A DNA stretch of 64,000 nucleotides from Apophysomyces variabilis (Eukaryota > Mucoromycota > Mucoromycetes > Mucorales > Mucoraceae). Of the stretch, positions 1-12,060 are shown piece by piece. The notes beneath the pieces were generated by a model, which saw only the letters and a program-made list of their open reading frames with translations, did no database searches and had not been told where the DNA came from. The stretch lies in assembly GCA_002749535.1 (NCBI GenBank), contig MZZL01000375.1:1-64000 (forward strand), read 5' to 3'. Each line of letters opens with the position of its first letter. Positions within the stretch are counted from its first letter, which is position 1. A program made the translations under genes and the position numbers.

Positions 1-689
1 TTTAATAATATTGGAGCATGAATATTTCTTTTAACATTATCAGCATTTGAAGTTTGTCCTTAATGTTCTTAGTATTATTAGCTAAAGTCACTAAAATTGT
101 GACCTAAGTCACAGCCTACCAGCTTAATTTTTGGCTTTATCACTAAGCTAAGTCATAGATTTTTGATACTTTTCTTGAGGTATTTCAATTTTTGCATTAG
201 TAGACCATCAGATACCTTAGGTATTTTACAATCTAAGTTATATGTGAGCTGAAGCACTGCTTTGTTTCTTTAAAGGACTGATATTAGGAAAATATACATA
301 CTAACCTTGTATGCATTTATAATATACACTTTATCTATTAGGCTTACCTTTAATTTTAAAAATAAACAAGAATAAAAAAAGAACTATCAAATGACAATAG
401 AAAACTTTATTTATTTGTTATAACGATGCTATCAATCTTCCTTTATTTTTTTTCCTAAAGAGAAGACTTGTAGCTAAAGTACAAAGATATATAACAATTA
501 GAAACTATTAACTACATATGTGCAAAATATACAAAAAGGAATAAAACAAAAGAAAAGTAAAAAAGGCTCATTCAACACATCAAAGATAAATAATATAAAG
601 AATTTCAATGTCCTACTTTTCCTTTCTTTCCTTTTTCTGTTTTTTTGGCAAAAAAGGGAGAAAGGGTTGATAAACTAAGCATTTATAGC
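1..689. other. AT-rich stretch without a recognisable gene
   Basis: No open frame of useful length and no RNA gene is visible. The sequence is very AT-rich, with stops in all frames. It lies beyond the 3' end of the Crypton remnant that follows and may be that element's degraded tail plus flanking DNA, but I see no terminal repeat that would fix a boundary. Confidence 0.5.
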
Positions 690-2760
690 TAAAATACTAC
701 TACTGCTTGCGCAGCTTCTGAGACAACTTGTTCAATGACCAGTTTTTTGCTACTCTTTATTGTTCCATGACAGTAGCAGTCTGTTCTATTAAATATTTGC
801 TCATTTTAGACATGTTATACAAGGTCTTAATTATAGTTAGTCACCTTAAATAGAACTGCTATTCTGCAGAAAGCAAGATATATTATTACAAAATGTCTTT
901 ATTACATCTGTAATATTTATTATTATTTACCTTTTATATTATTGCATCACAAACTTCCATATCTCTGATTAAGCTCTTCAACAAATAGTTTATCTGAGTG
1001 CAGGCCCACCAACCATTCTCTCTATAGGTCCACAACTGACATGATATCCCTGCTTAAGCTATAGCACACAAGTTCAGGATTAAATACTCCTTTTATCTGC
1101 TGAGTAACAACAGAAACAAGGCTAACAGCAGCAGGGCCAAGTTACTGGTAGCTATTATCAGAAACAAACACCAAGCATGCTTGACATAGCAACTGCATGT
1201 TATGATGTAAATTATTGATGCCTTTCATAACATCTATGGCTACTACAGGTTGGGGCTCTCATTGTATTGTTAGCATATTTTGCAGTATAGCCTGGTTGGC
1301 ATCTATTTTGGCATTGATGTTCTGCAATTGCTAACTTATCAATAGTATTGCTTACTGAAGTTACATCTTAACTAGTACTTGAGCAATTTGACACATTGAA
1401 AGTAATTCTTTTTTGAATATAAGAAATTTAGAATCTTAGAAGATAGCATGATTAAAAAAAGGATTATCACCATGCTCCAAATGGAATATAATAGCATCTT
1501 GCAGTAAAACCCTTCTTATATATCTGAGAAGCTGAAGGAAAGCTTGAGTGCAAATCAAATTTTCATAATCTTCACCTGCCTGAATCTTTTCAAGTAAACC
1601 ATCTACCTCAGGAAATATCTTTTGCTATAAGCTTTGCAGTAGATATATAGTAGCTCTCAGTAGCCAGAATTGGCCTGGATGCAAATATGCATTAAGTATA
1701 AAGTTATTAGTAAACTATATATAAAAGCCCAGTCCTCCTTTTGTTCAATTGCTTCTGCAGTCCTGTTTACCTTTCTTCTCTAGAAATCTATTTATAATAT
1801 AAATCAATTTTTGTAGCAATAACATCAAATAACATACCTTCATACTCTCCATATTCCTATAACCTTGCTGTCTTAGTTGGTCCTCTGTTATACTATTGAT
1901 TTCTGCATGTCTAGTGCCACTACTACAGCATGCATAGGTTTTTTTTATGCTTGTAATATTACAAGCATTGAATGCTTGAGATATTGTGCTCAGCTGAGTA
2001 CTGTAGCTTATCACCTAAGTTGTATATACCCCCTTAGCAACCTTGATATCAAACTAATCTGAGTTTTTTCTAAAGCTCAGAAAGGCTTCATTTTGGATCT
2101 GCCACTAATAAAAGAAATATATGGCTAATGCTCTAAATGTATACAGATGGTAGTCCTAATGTCAGATAATGCTAGCATACTAAAAAGTGCCAAACTTTGT
2201 TATTTTCCTATGATCAATATGAGTGACTAACACAGGGCAGTCAGAAAATCCCTTGTCAGCAAAGTCTAGAGAGAAAAGATCTGCAAGCTCCATATTACAG
2301 GTCATCTCCCTGCAAAGCAATAGTATATGTTGCAGAAGAAAGATCATTTAATCTCAGAAGGACTTCTTTTTATCTTTAGTGAAGTAAAACATAGACACTT
2401 TCAAGAATTCAGTGGGTATATACCCATCATTGACACTATTTATTGCGCAATTTTAGTAACTTTCTCAATATCTTTAGTACTTGCTGTAGCACCTTAAAGC
2501 AAGCCAAGCTTGCAGTGCTTTTCCATGTAGGCTAGGTTTACTAACCAGATTTCTCAACGCTTGCAATGCATGTAAATCAACTACTGCTTTTATATATTGC
2601 AAGATAGTGTTTATTCTCAACTTATATAGCTTGCCATCACTCTTAAGACCTTTCCTAGTATTGTCTTATAGGATAACAACCTTATTTAAAAAGTGAAGCA
2701 GCTGAGCTTCTGTTATGATCATCCTATTTTCATAGTTATTTTCAATATAGAATTGCTACT
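690..2760 (-). pseudogene. Decayed Crypton: tyrosine recombinase with GCR1-like C-terminal domain
   Basis: Read on the minus strand, pieces of one protein appear in the order expected for a Crypton. An N-terminal segment starts near 2722 (MIITEAQLLHFLNK). The recombinase follows: a box-I remnant CREM near 2303-2325, then FGTF.YASI and DYHLYTFRALAIYF near 2130-2220. The box-II region YACCSSGTRHAEI lies near 1895-1935, with the usual His and Arg replaced by Tyr and Cys, and the tyrosine segment MKVCYLML near 1830. A further domain near 955-1030 (REWLVGLHSDK, VEELNQRYG) resembles the GCR1_C DNA-binding domain often carried by fungal Cryptons. Stops and frameshifts throughout show it is dead. Many changes look like C-to-T or G-to-A transitions (for example Arg to Cys). 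Family assignment rests on remembered motif patterns, not a database search; the ends are approximate. Confidence 0.72.
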
Positions 2761-3171
2761 CATATATTATATATATAATTTTTTGTTTTAAGAAAAGAAC
2801 AGTAAGATCTTCTCTATGTGTTATTGCATATGCTTTTTTCCTCTCTTTTTTTTATTTACCTTAAACATATGCTATTTATGAAGGTATGCTTTCTATGTAT
2901 TCAACAGCCTTTCTTCCTCCTAGGAGGCCAATGCTTGAGTAACTACAGCAGCTTCTTTCAATATATTATTAATATAATTGCTAATCTGTTAGCTTTAGGA
3001 ACTATGTAACATAGCATAAGATGCTGAAGACATTTAATTAAAACTAAAATAACAACCAAGAAAAAAAAAGAGAAGATAAAAGGGAGAAAAGAAAGCAAAA
3101 CAATAAATGCTAACAAATGGATCTGGGTATTTCAGTTGAGTTACTAGAGTCACAGAAATAGCTATTATATC
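2761..3171. other. AT-rich spacer between Crypton and gypsy remnants
   Basis: No supported coding sequence. The short plus-strand frame at 2818-3009 is rich in Leu, Phe and Ile from T-runs and has no recognisable motif. A purine-rich patch lies near 3050-3100. It may be the 5' flank of the Crypton, or host DNA between the two elements. Confidence 0.4.
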
Positions 3172-3601
3172 TGACATTCTTTTTATAGTGACTTAGTTAT
3201 ATTTTCTAAATCTTGGCAATGTCTCAGCTATAGCTAGGTGAACTTTTTGTAAAATTTTTTATGTTATATAAGATCATATATTCATCTTTAATTCTGACTT
3301 TCAGTATCTAAAAAAAGAACTTTTTGTTCCTAGATTTCTTACTGATTACCAGGAACTATTATTATCTTATCTTTAACACCAATAACACTTAATTCTTCAA
3401 TTGTACCATTGGTTTATGTTACAGACAATTGGATGAAAACTTTTCTTCTTATGTTATTAGTTTACAAGAAGTTTCACACTTATAGTCCTGATCATTTAAC
3501 TAGAAAACTATAAAAGAAAAGCACTTGAAAATAAAGAATATTATCTTAGTCTTGCTGATTCTATCAGTTATCCTTTCTTTATTTTGATCTCACTTTTGAC
3601 A
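3172..3601 (+). repeat. Putative 5' LTR of the older Ty3/gypsy copy
   Basis: The segment starts TGACA and ends TTTTGACA, giving about 430 bp. That is close to the 423-424 bp of the clear LTRs of the younger copy. A TATA-like ctataaaag lies about 90 bp before the end. As in the younger copy, the presumed LTR end is followed by a T-rich leader and then the first ATG of gag. The matching 3' LTR is not in the window, so the boundaries cannot be confirmed. Confidence 0.4.
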
Positions 3602-3650
3602 CTTTATTTTTTTTTCAGCAAATTCTTTTTTTTTCTTTATTTTCACTTAC

Positions 3651-5335
3651 TATGTCTTTCCCCAACTTTAATACTTCTCCTTCCAATAACGTTTCTCCCA
3701 ACGCTCCTATGGAGGAACATTCAATTATGTCAGATATTTCTACCACCTCTCTTTCCCCTTCTTCTCAGGTGTAGGCCAAAGAAGTTCTTTCAGAGCTCAG
3801 GGACAAATTAGCCTTGCTAATGGTTAAGAACACTAGAGCAGTCCAAGCCAAGGATCAAGCGGCCATTGCTCAGATTGGTCAAGAAATAAAGCAGTTGTTT
3901 GGACAAATCCAGATCATACTAGGCGCTCAAAAGCTCATTAAATCTCCTGTACCATTCATGTTAGTCAAGTTTCATAAATCTCACTATGCACTATCCAACC
4001 TCCCTTTCTTTCAATGGGTTGGTTATGAATGGAAGTCAGATGCCATTACCTATTGACGTATAAAATGAAAATAACAAAATGCTCAAAATAAGCGAGACTA
4101 AAAAAAGTTCTTCTTTATTTCACAAATGATTGTTCTCTTTAAATATCTTTAGAAACATGTGCAGGTAAAAGCGGGTTGGGGTAGTTACTAATATCTTTTG
4201 TAAAATCTGTATGATCAGTAATGACACATTAATCTTCTATCTTTTGATATTCTATGTCCACTATGGTCTCAGCAATAGATGAATAGATTATGAAGATGTT
4301 AGTGTAACCTGATCCATACAGGCATTATAGCCGATATGTTCACTAACAGTCTAGACCTGATGTTTTATTCACTGAATATAATGATGTAATCATGTTAGAT
4401 ATGACACCTATCCCAGTATCCATAACTGTTTGACCAGGTTCCAGGACGTCATCTATGCTAATTTCCTTAATATCAACGAGGTCTGGCATATCTACTTGCC
4501 TATTGTCTTGTCATCTAATTATCATTCCTGGTTTGAGGTTCATTTGGAGGATTAAGGTCATCAACTTTAAAGTTTTGCCAAGTCTGCCTTGATCTGAGAT
4601 TTTGCTGTTCAGGATGCTGAACAATTATCCAACCTTACTAACAAGCTTATGGCAATTTGTATGCATCCTTCAGAGTCCATCTCTACCTTCACTGCCCAGT
4701 TTGAACGTTTGCATCAGGAGGCCTATGCTCCTGACAACCTTATCATGGTGAACCAGTATCTTGGTGCTTTGCTTCCTAATTTGGCTGACAGAGTGGATAC
4801 TGCCCATGCTGGTCTTGCTCCTGAAAATAAGTAGTCTGTTCAGCAAATTGCCTCTCTTGCTCTCTCCTTAGAAGGCCGTACATGCCAATGCCATGGTCAT
4901 TCTCATCAGAATCAAGTGGTATCTCCTTTGCCCTCTCTCTCACCATCATCAGAATCCATTCTTATACATGATAACAGAAAGAAATGCAGGGCTGATACTG
5001 TTTTGCCATCCTCCTTATCATCGTCTAAGGCATTGGCCAAATACTACCATATCTATGGCAAAGGTTACCACAGCACTGAAGAGTGCTGCAAAGCTGTACT
5101 CTTTATACAACTACAGGGTTCCTTTGTTGGTTCTAGTCCAACCAGCAAGCATAATCCTTTCTGCCAATTTTTAGCACCTACCACTACTGCTCCTAGTCTA
5201 TCTTCTTTATCATTGTCATTCCATACTCCAGCGCCTGACATACCTTCTGACAAGGGTAAAGGCAAAAGCAAGTCTTGCTTCACTTGTAGGAACCTTTAGG
5301 TTCCTGGCCATAAGTGCAAGATAGTAACTATCTGA
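3651..5335 (+). pseudogene. gag remnant of the older Ty3/gypsy copy
   Basis: The reading frame starts MSFPNFNTSP near 3651 and is broken by many stops. Recognisable capsid-like stretches include FQDVIYANFLNINEVW near 4440-4490 and ESISTFTAQFERLHQEAY near 4675-4730, typical of retrotransposon gag. A zinc-knuckle pair follows: YHIYGKGYHSTEECC near 5048-5090, and CFTC with PGHKC near 5277-5320, separated by an in-frame stop. Between about 4053 and 4430 the gag similarity is interrupted by AT-rich sequence, either a small insertion or a strongly decayed part. Not functional. Confidence 0.62.
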
Positions 5336-5379
5336 AGTATACATGTTTAGCCTACTGAACTAGCTCCTGAGGATATACT

Positions 5380-6755
5380 GAACATCAACATAGAAGAGGT
5401 AGAAGAAACCCTTTCTGGCGCTTGCATCCAATAATCATGAGCTTTGGACCTTATTGAACCCAGGTGCAACTACAAGTACTGTCTCTTCTTCTCTGTGCCG
5501 CCATTTTTAATGGCAGATCATACCACAGTCTGGAGTAGTACATTTTGCAAACAAGCATATTTCTGTAGATAGACTGGGTATCATAAATAAATTGTCAATC
5601 ACTTGCAATAGCAAAACTATCAGTCATTCCTTTGAAGTTTTTAATTTATATGGCAAAGCAGAAGTTTGCATTGGCAATGATATTAAACATCATTTTGGCA
5701 TTCATTTGAAAGGTCTTCCTTCTTGTTGGTATTATACAGGCCTTCCACAACTGCCATCCAATTCTCTTGATGATTTCAAGCCTAACAATTCTCCTGCAGG
5801 TTCTTCATCAGAATAATAGGAATTTCGTGAAGCTATACAGACCTTCATACAGGCTAATGCTTCCATTCCTTCTTCATTATTCTGTACAGTTCCAGAATCT
5901 ATCATCTGTTTGGATACTCCTGCTGGCATTATGGCCTATTGTCCTCCTTATAAGGTTCTAGAAACATTTAAACCAGTCTTACAGGAACAGATTAATAAGT
6001 GGCTCTCAGACAGTATCATCACTAGGGCATCTGTTAACATGGCTTAGAACAGTCCGTTAACATTCGCACCTAAAAAGGATATTGATGGTAACTTTACCAA
6101 GTACTGTCCTTATTTGGATCTACGCCACATTAACTGTTTACTTCCTAATAATCACTTTCCTCTTCCCTACATCAGTGACATTTTCAAGAAGATGTCTAGT
6201 GCCACAGTCTTTACTACGCTTGATTTGAAAAATGCATTCCACTGTTTTAAGTTCCACGAGCCTGATCAATACAAGACTGCCTTTATAGTAAATAGTATCT
6301 AGTACATATTCTGTGGCTGTCCTTTTAGTTTGAAGCTTATTTCATCCAAATTTTAATGAGTGATAAACTACATTTACCAAGATATGCTATTTGTCACTAC
6401 CTTTGTGGATGATATCATTATTTTCTCTAAGAATCTTGTTGAACACGTCCATTATGTCCAAAAGGCTATTCAATGTCTTACAGACGTAAACTTGATTCTT
6501 AATCCAGACAAATGCCACTTTGTGCAACAGTCTGTTTACCTGCTCAGTTTCTGTATTAGTGCCAAAGGTGTTTCCTTGGATCCACAGAAGTCACCAACGT
6601 GCAGAAATGGCCTCAACCCACTACTGGTAAGGACATACAATATTTCTTGGGCCTTGTCAATTACTTCAGAGAGCATCTTTCCAACCTCTCTATCATTACG
6701 GTGCCCCTGGACCGCCTATGCCACAAGGATTCTCTTAGGGATTTATGGACTATAG
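5380..6755 (+). pseudogene. pol remnant (protease and reverse transcriptase) of the older Ty3/gypsy copy
   Basis: A protease remnant carries NPGATTS near 5457-5480, where the catalytic DTGA motif is expected; the Asp has become Asn. A reverse transcriptase follows, recognisable from about 5880 (SLFCTVPESI) onward. It includes ITRASVN, YLDLRHINCLLPN, FTTLDLKNAFHCF, and an FVDDIIIFS catalytic box near 6400-6425. At least five in-frame stops break it, several at positions where the younger copy has Gln or Trp codons. It ends at 6755 where the younger LTR begins. Confidence 0.72.
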
Positions 6756-7178
6756 TGTCATATTTCGACATACACACAGACCAATAAACGTCTTCATATT
6801 ACCTAAAGCAGTAATTAAAAGAAGAATAAAGCGAAGATCATAAAAAAGACCTCTTCTTAAACCAGAAGTCAATCTGACACAATAACAGTCTGAAACCTGT
6901 TGAATAAAGACACAGTACAGACTCAAGAACTCAGAGATAACCTCTTTACCAGAACTAAATGAAAATCTACCATTGGCTATCCCAATGAAAAACTTCTTCA
7001 TCATAAATATATTTACTGATTGGTTTATTATCTGTGTCAAAGAAACTATGATCTAATAACCGCTCACAGTATAAATAAGACTTGGAATCTAATCTTAATA
7101 AAAAAAACTCTTTTCTTAAGTCTTAAAGATTTATTCTTATTATCCATTTTTTATTTTAAATTTCCTTCAGATTCCACA
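6756..7178 (+). repeat. 5' LTR of the younger Ty3/gypsy copy
   Basis: This 423 bp segment begins TGTCATATTTCGACA and ends GATTCCACA. It aligns base for base with 12187-12610. A TATA box (tataaata, 7070-7077) lies about 100 bp before the end. It differs from the 3' LTR mostly by transitions, and this 5' copy usually carries the A or T. No obvious target-site duplication flanks the pair: the bases before are ctatag and the bases after the 3' LTR are ccttca. Confidence 0.9.
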
Positions 7179-7204
7179 TTTTTTTTCCTTGAATTCTCAT
7201 TACT

Positions 7205-8800
7205 ATGTCTACAAACAACTCTGCTACTCCTATTTGCCATGCTTCTACTGGTTCAGTGTCAACTGTTTCTTCTCTGTCCTCAGCTGGTATACTTTCCTCT
7301 CCTGAGATATTACCTGTCCAAGACTCCAACCCTATGGTCTCTTCTGATGATAGTATCTCTATCAAGAACGATGTTACCTTTTCTGGTTCTTCATCTATTG
7401 TCAGCTCCTCTATAGTCTCTGGTTCCTCTGTAGCATCCACTTCTATAGAAGACGTTCAATATAAAGGTCCATTCATCCCTAGTTCTTTGTCCTCAAAGCA
7501 CAGGGACTCATCAACATCTACCACTCTGCTGATTGAGCACTACTAAGTTAAGCTTGGTAAACTTACCAAGCAATACAGTGATATTCTAGCCTCTGTAGGC
7601 CCAGAACAACTCAAACAACTTATGATAGAAATTTGTAATACCCGTCTTATCCTAGAAGAATTTAAACAGGTAAAAAAAGCATGCAATCAATAAAAGGTGA
7701 AAGTACTACCTGCAACATCCGCATCTACTACATCAAGATCCAGAATCTCATACTATAATATACTGGTCTTTCAACTCCAAGATTCAACAATTTGGAAGAA
7801 GGATTGTGAAGTATTTGAATCGGTGAGCAGTTTCCTGCAAACCTTCTAAAAGGTGCTCAAAGCCAACAATACTGATATTGATGCACAATGGGAAAAATGG
7901 TTGTCCGTTGCTCTCTATTCTGATTATGACCCATGGTTTGAACAGCACCTTGCAAACCATAACTATAAGTGGAGCGAAGCTGCCAAGGTATTCTAAAAAT
8001 GATTTGATTCTCCAGACTATCGTATTGCCATGGTGAAACAAGCATATATCATGATGATGCAAAAAAATGAATCTGTACAAGATTACACCACTCGATTTTA
8101 AAAGGCATACTGTGAAGGTGCACTTACCAATGATCAAGGTCTTGCTCTGCGTTTTCTGGCTTCCCTCCTGCCACACATCCAGGAGAATGTTCAAGTTGCC
8201 TGGTTTGTATGGTATTCTGATAAAGTGTATTAAGGTAGATTCATAAGCCATATCCTTTACATACATCAATTGGACTTGTTTCAGATGTATGATCTCCATT
8301 ACAAAAGATTTATTCTTTAATCGTTAGACATGGGTTCTTAGTTCATAATTCTTCTTTCAGGAATAAACACCAGTCTCAATGTATTCTCTTGTTTGAGTCT
8401 CTGTGTCTGATCCATTATCCATCTTAATACAACAGTTTGGTCGTCATGGTGATGCTCTTCCTACCACATCTGAACAAGTCCTTGAGGTTGCTCTTTCTAT
8501 TTCTATGCAAAAACGTAGCAACTGTCACCTATACACTGAGGGCAAACCGTCCAAATGACGTGCCCATGTATCCAGTTCTTCGTCTGCCACTTCTAATCAC
8601 ACAACACCAGTCTATACAGTAAAAGGATGCAAATACCATGGTCTCAAAGCACACCACTCAACCAGTGAATGCAAGGGTAAAGGTTGCCTGACCAGCTCTA
8701 TTGAAAAAACCAGTGAACCCAGTCCATACCAGCACTGCGGCAAAACATGGACTCCAGGGCACCACTGCCAACAATATTATGAAAACAAATGAAAAAATGC
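7205..8800 (+). pseudogene. gag remnant of the younger Ty3/gypsy copy
   Basis: The gag frame starts at ATG 7205 with a Ser/Thr-rich N-terminus and is open for 113 codons, then is broken repeatedly by TAA, TAG and TGA. Conserved capsid-like pieces persist in one frame, such as WEKWLSVALYSDYDPWFEQHL near 7889-7951 and LRFLASLLPHIQENV near 8147-8195. Two zinc knuckles are visible: CKYHGLKAHHSTSEC near 8627-8672 and HCGKTWTPGHHC near 8733-8770. Several stops can be explained by one C-to-T change (CGA to TGA, CAA to TAA). The protein would bind element RNA in particles if intact. Confidence 0.7.
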
Positions 8801-8837
8801 AACCGCGAACTCTTCTACGCCTGGTCCTATCAGGACA

Positions 8838-11800
8838 ATGAACAAGACTCACCCTGCTGATGATGCTCTTGAGAATTTGTCTTGTGACTTTTCCGACCTT
8901 GATTTTATCAACAAGGACACCAAGGGTATGTATCTAAGAACAGGAAAAATTGATCAGAGTCAAACTGACAACCCCTTTTCATTACAGACACTAATCCTCC
9001 TGCAGAATAAACGCTGCATCGGTTTAGTGGACACTGGAGCCACATTTTCAGCCATAGATAAAGGATTGTTCAATAAATTATCTGTACTATGAAAACAAAC
9101 AAAGGGTCAAATTAAGTTTGCTGGTTATAATGCTTGTACTGAAAGAATTGGCATCACTTATCCACTTACCATTCAATACAATGGCCATTCTATCACCCAT
9201 GCTTTTGAAGTCATGAAACTGGAAAAATCCACCGAAGTAATTTTGGGTTATGATATCTTACTAAAACTTGGTATTACAATCTTTGGTGTGGCCGTTAAAT
9301 GGGATGATGAGTTGTCCAAACACGCTGACAATCAGGAATCCAATGATGAATATGTTCCTAACAATTCTCCAGCTGGTACTGCAAAAGAACGAGAACACTT
9401 CTTTGCAACCATTCAATCCTCCATTACTGCCAATGAGCATATCCCGAAAGAATCATTCTGTACAGTCCCAGAATCCGTTGTCCACTTACCAATGAAAGAG
9501 GGAGCTCACACCTACCAACGCCAATACCCGTTACCATTCAAACTCAAACTGGTAGTGGATGAAACAATCCAAAAATGGCTTGCTGAAGGTATCATCACAC
9601 GTGCACCTGTCAACACCACGTGGAACAGTCCTCTTACACTGGCAGATAAAAAGGATGCATTCGGCAACAAGACAGGAAAACGAGTCTGCCTCGATCCTCG
9701 TCATATCAATCGTCTTCTTCCCGATGATAAATTTCTACTTCCTTTAATCCATGATATTTTCCACGCCATGAGAAGTGCAAAAATCTTTACCACGCTAGAC
9801 CTTAGCAATGCCTTCCATCGCTTTGAGATTTATGAACCGGATCGTCACAAAACAACCTTTACCCATAATGGTTTACAATGGATGTTCCGCGGTTGCCCAT
9901 TTGGTCTTAAACCCATCAGCAGCAAATTTCAGCGTGTGATGAACTTGATCTTCCAAGACATGTCGTTCGTCAAAGTATTCGTGGATGACATTGTAATCTT
10001 CTCCACTACCATGGAAGAACATACACTCCATGTCAAAAAAGCCATCGATAAACTAACATTGGTGAATCTCATTCTCAACGCCCAGAAATGTCACTTTGCA
10101 CAGAGATCCGTGTACCTCTTAGGCTTTTGCATTTTGGATAAGGGTATTTCTCTTGACAAGCGCAAGCTTACAAACGTTCTAGACTGGCCTGTGCCAACCA
10201 CCGGTCATGCAATTCAACGTTTCCTTGGCCTTGTCAATTACTTCCGCGAGCATGTCCCAATGATTGCGAAACTTACCGCACCTTTGGATGCTCTGCGCAA
10301 TCAAAAGACTTTGGGTAAACTCTGGACACCCATGCACCAAGAGCATTTCAACAAACTCAAAAGTGCCTTGCTTACAAATGTCCTCCTAAAATATCCTGAT
10401 CTAAACCAACCTTTCCACGTTGCTACAGATGCTTCCAACACCAGGATAGAAGCTACTTTATTTCAATTACATCCTGTTACTGGCCATAGACAGTACATAG
10501 GATTCATGGCGCGATCACTCTCTTCCTCTGAACATAACTATGCTACTACGAAACGGGAACTGCTGGCCGTCATCTTTGCCTTAAAGAAATTCCACCAGTT
10601 TTTGTGGGGTAATCCATTCACCCTCTATACTGACCATAAGGCACTCACTTACCTGCATACGCAGAAAATCGTCAACGCCATGATGATCAACTGGCTGGAC
10701 ACCCTACTTTCGTACAACTTCAATGTTGTGCACCTCCCTGGTCATAAACATATCTTGCCAGACGCTCTTTCAAGACTTTTTGAAAGTCATCAAGAGCTGG
10801 AGGGGGGTAAAACGGCATACAAGCCTTCTAAAGAATGGCAAAAAGCTATAAACAATCCAGAATTAAAAATTGTTGAATATAAATTGAAGCAAAAAGAACA
10901 CCCTCAATGCCAACGACACAATATCGTAAAACGAGGATACCACCCTCTCAGACCGATATATGCTTACCTTCCAGGAGATCATTGGGCAATCGACCTTGCT
11001 TTTCCAGGAATAACCACAGCAAGAGGGAACAACTACGTACTAGTTATGGTTGATGTATGTACCCGATTCTGCATACTGCGTCCACTGCCAAATAAGCAAT
11101 CCGATACACTCATCGATGCTCTCGTAAAAGTCTTCTGCGATTTCGGATTTCCCCGTATCGTACAATCAGACAATGGCACCGAGTTCAAAAACAGCTTCAT
11201 GAAAAAACTCCGAGAAGCTACCCGCATTGACAGCCGCCTTACAACACCATACCATCCTCAAGGTAACGGCCTTGCAGAACGATGGGTGCAAACGTCCACA
11301 CAAGTCATGCGCAAAGTCAAAGAGGCAGGAGAAGACTGGGATCTTTATATACCTAGCATACAGCTAGCAATCAACAACAAGATCTCCAAACGTCTGAATA
11401 CACCTCCATTCACCCTCATGTTCGCGCGCAAAATGAATGGCTTCAGAGACTACCGAAATGAAAAGGCTGAACCATTGTCGGAAGAAGAACTGCTGAAACG
11501 CATTGAATACATGGCCGATGTCGTTTTTCCAGCACTGAAAGAAAGACACGAACTCGCCGCAAACGCCCAAAAGAAAAATATTTGACGAGAAGCATGTGAT
11601 CATCGATATCCCAGAAGGAAGTCACGTCATGGTCAGATTACCCACGCGAGCAAGTAAACTCGCACCCATATATGAAGGTCCTTACACCGTAGTCCGTCGT
11701 ACACAAGGAGGCACCTATGTACTCCAAGACGAAACCGGCATGCTCATGTCGAGAGACTATGTACCATCCGAACTGAAACTCATTTCACAGGATGACATCG

Positions 11801-12060
11801 TGGCCAAAGATGAACTCTATGAAGTCCAAGCAATCCTTGGACACAGAGGAACGGCTGGCAAGAGAGAATACCTTGTCAGCTGGAAAGGGTATTCTGCAGA
11901 AGATAACAGCTGGTTAAAACCTGATGCGTTTACAGACCCAGACTTTATTGACGCCTACTGGAGAAGACTTGGTAAGGTGAACAAACCTGCGCCCAAAACC
12001 CAGAAACGAACAGGTAACAGCGCACAGACCCGCTCGAAGAGACAACGTACTGCGTCTTAA
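8838..12060 (+). pseudogene. pol of the younger Ty3/gypsy copy: protease, RT, RNase H, integrase, chromodomain
   Basis: Protease: LVDTGATFSAID at about 9025-9060. A TGA stop at 9090-9092 splits it from the long frame 9213-11585, which has the same phase. In that 790-residue frame RT holds TLDLSNAFHRF and FVDD (residues 256-259). RNase H keeps TDHKAL, but its DAS motif reads DASNTRIEATL where gypsy elements usually have glycines. The integrase core has Asp594, Asp653 and Glu689, the classic D-D-35-E spacing. The zinc-finger N-terminus of integrase is nearly absent: only about 50 residues separate DALSRL from CQRHN, so an internal deletion is likely. A stop at 11583 plus a one-base shift separates the last part (11596-12060), which carries a chromodomain (EYLVSWKGYSAEDNSW) and a basic tail. 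Confidence 0.87.

Larger units (their letters stand above)
3172..6755 (+). mobile_element. Older Ty3/gypsy retrotransposon, truncated by a later insertion
   Basis: This is a degraded LTR retrotransposon reading left to right: putative LTR, gag remnant, aspartic protease remnant, then reverse transcriptase. The reverse transcriptase stops abruptly at 6755, just after a segment matching the end of the RT region (VPLDRLCHKDSLRDLW). The next base is the first base of the 5' LTR of another gypsy copy, so the younger element appears to have landed inside this one. The rest (RNase H, integrase, 3' LTR) is not seen beyond 12610, so it was deleted or lost. Comparison with the intact pol of the younger copy shows a different but related family. 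Confidence 0.75.
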
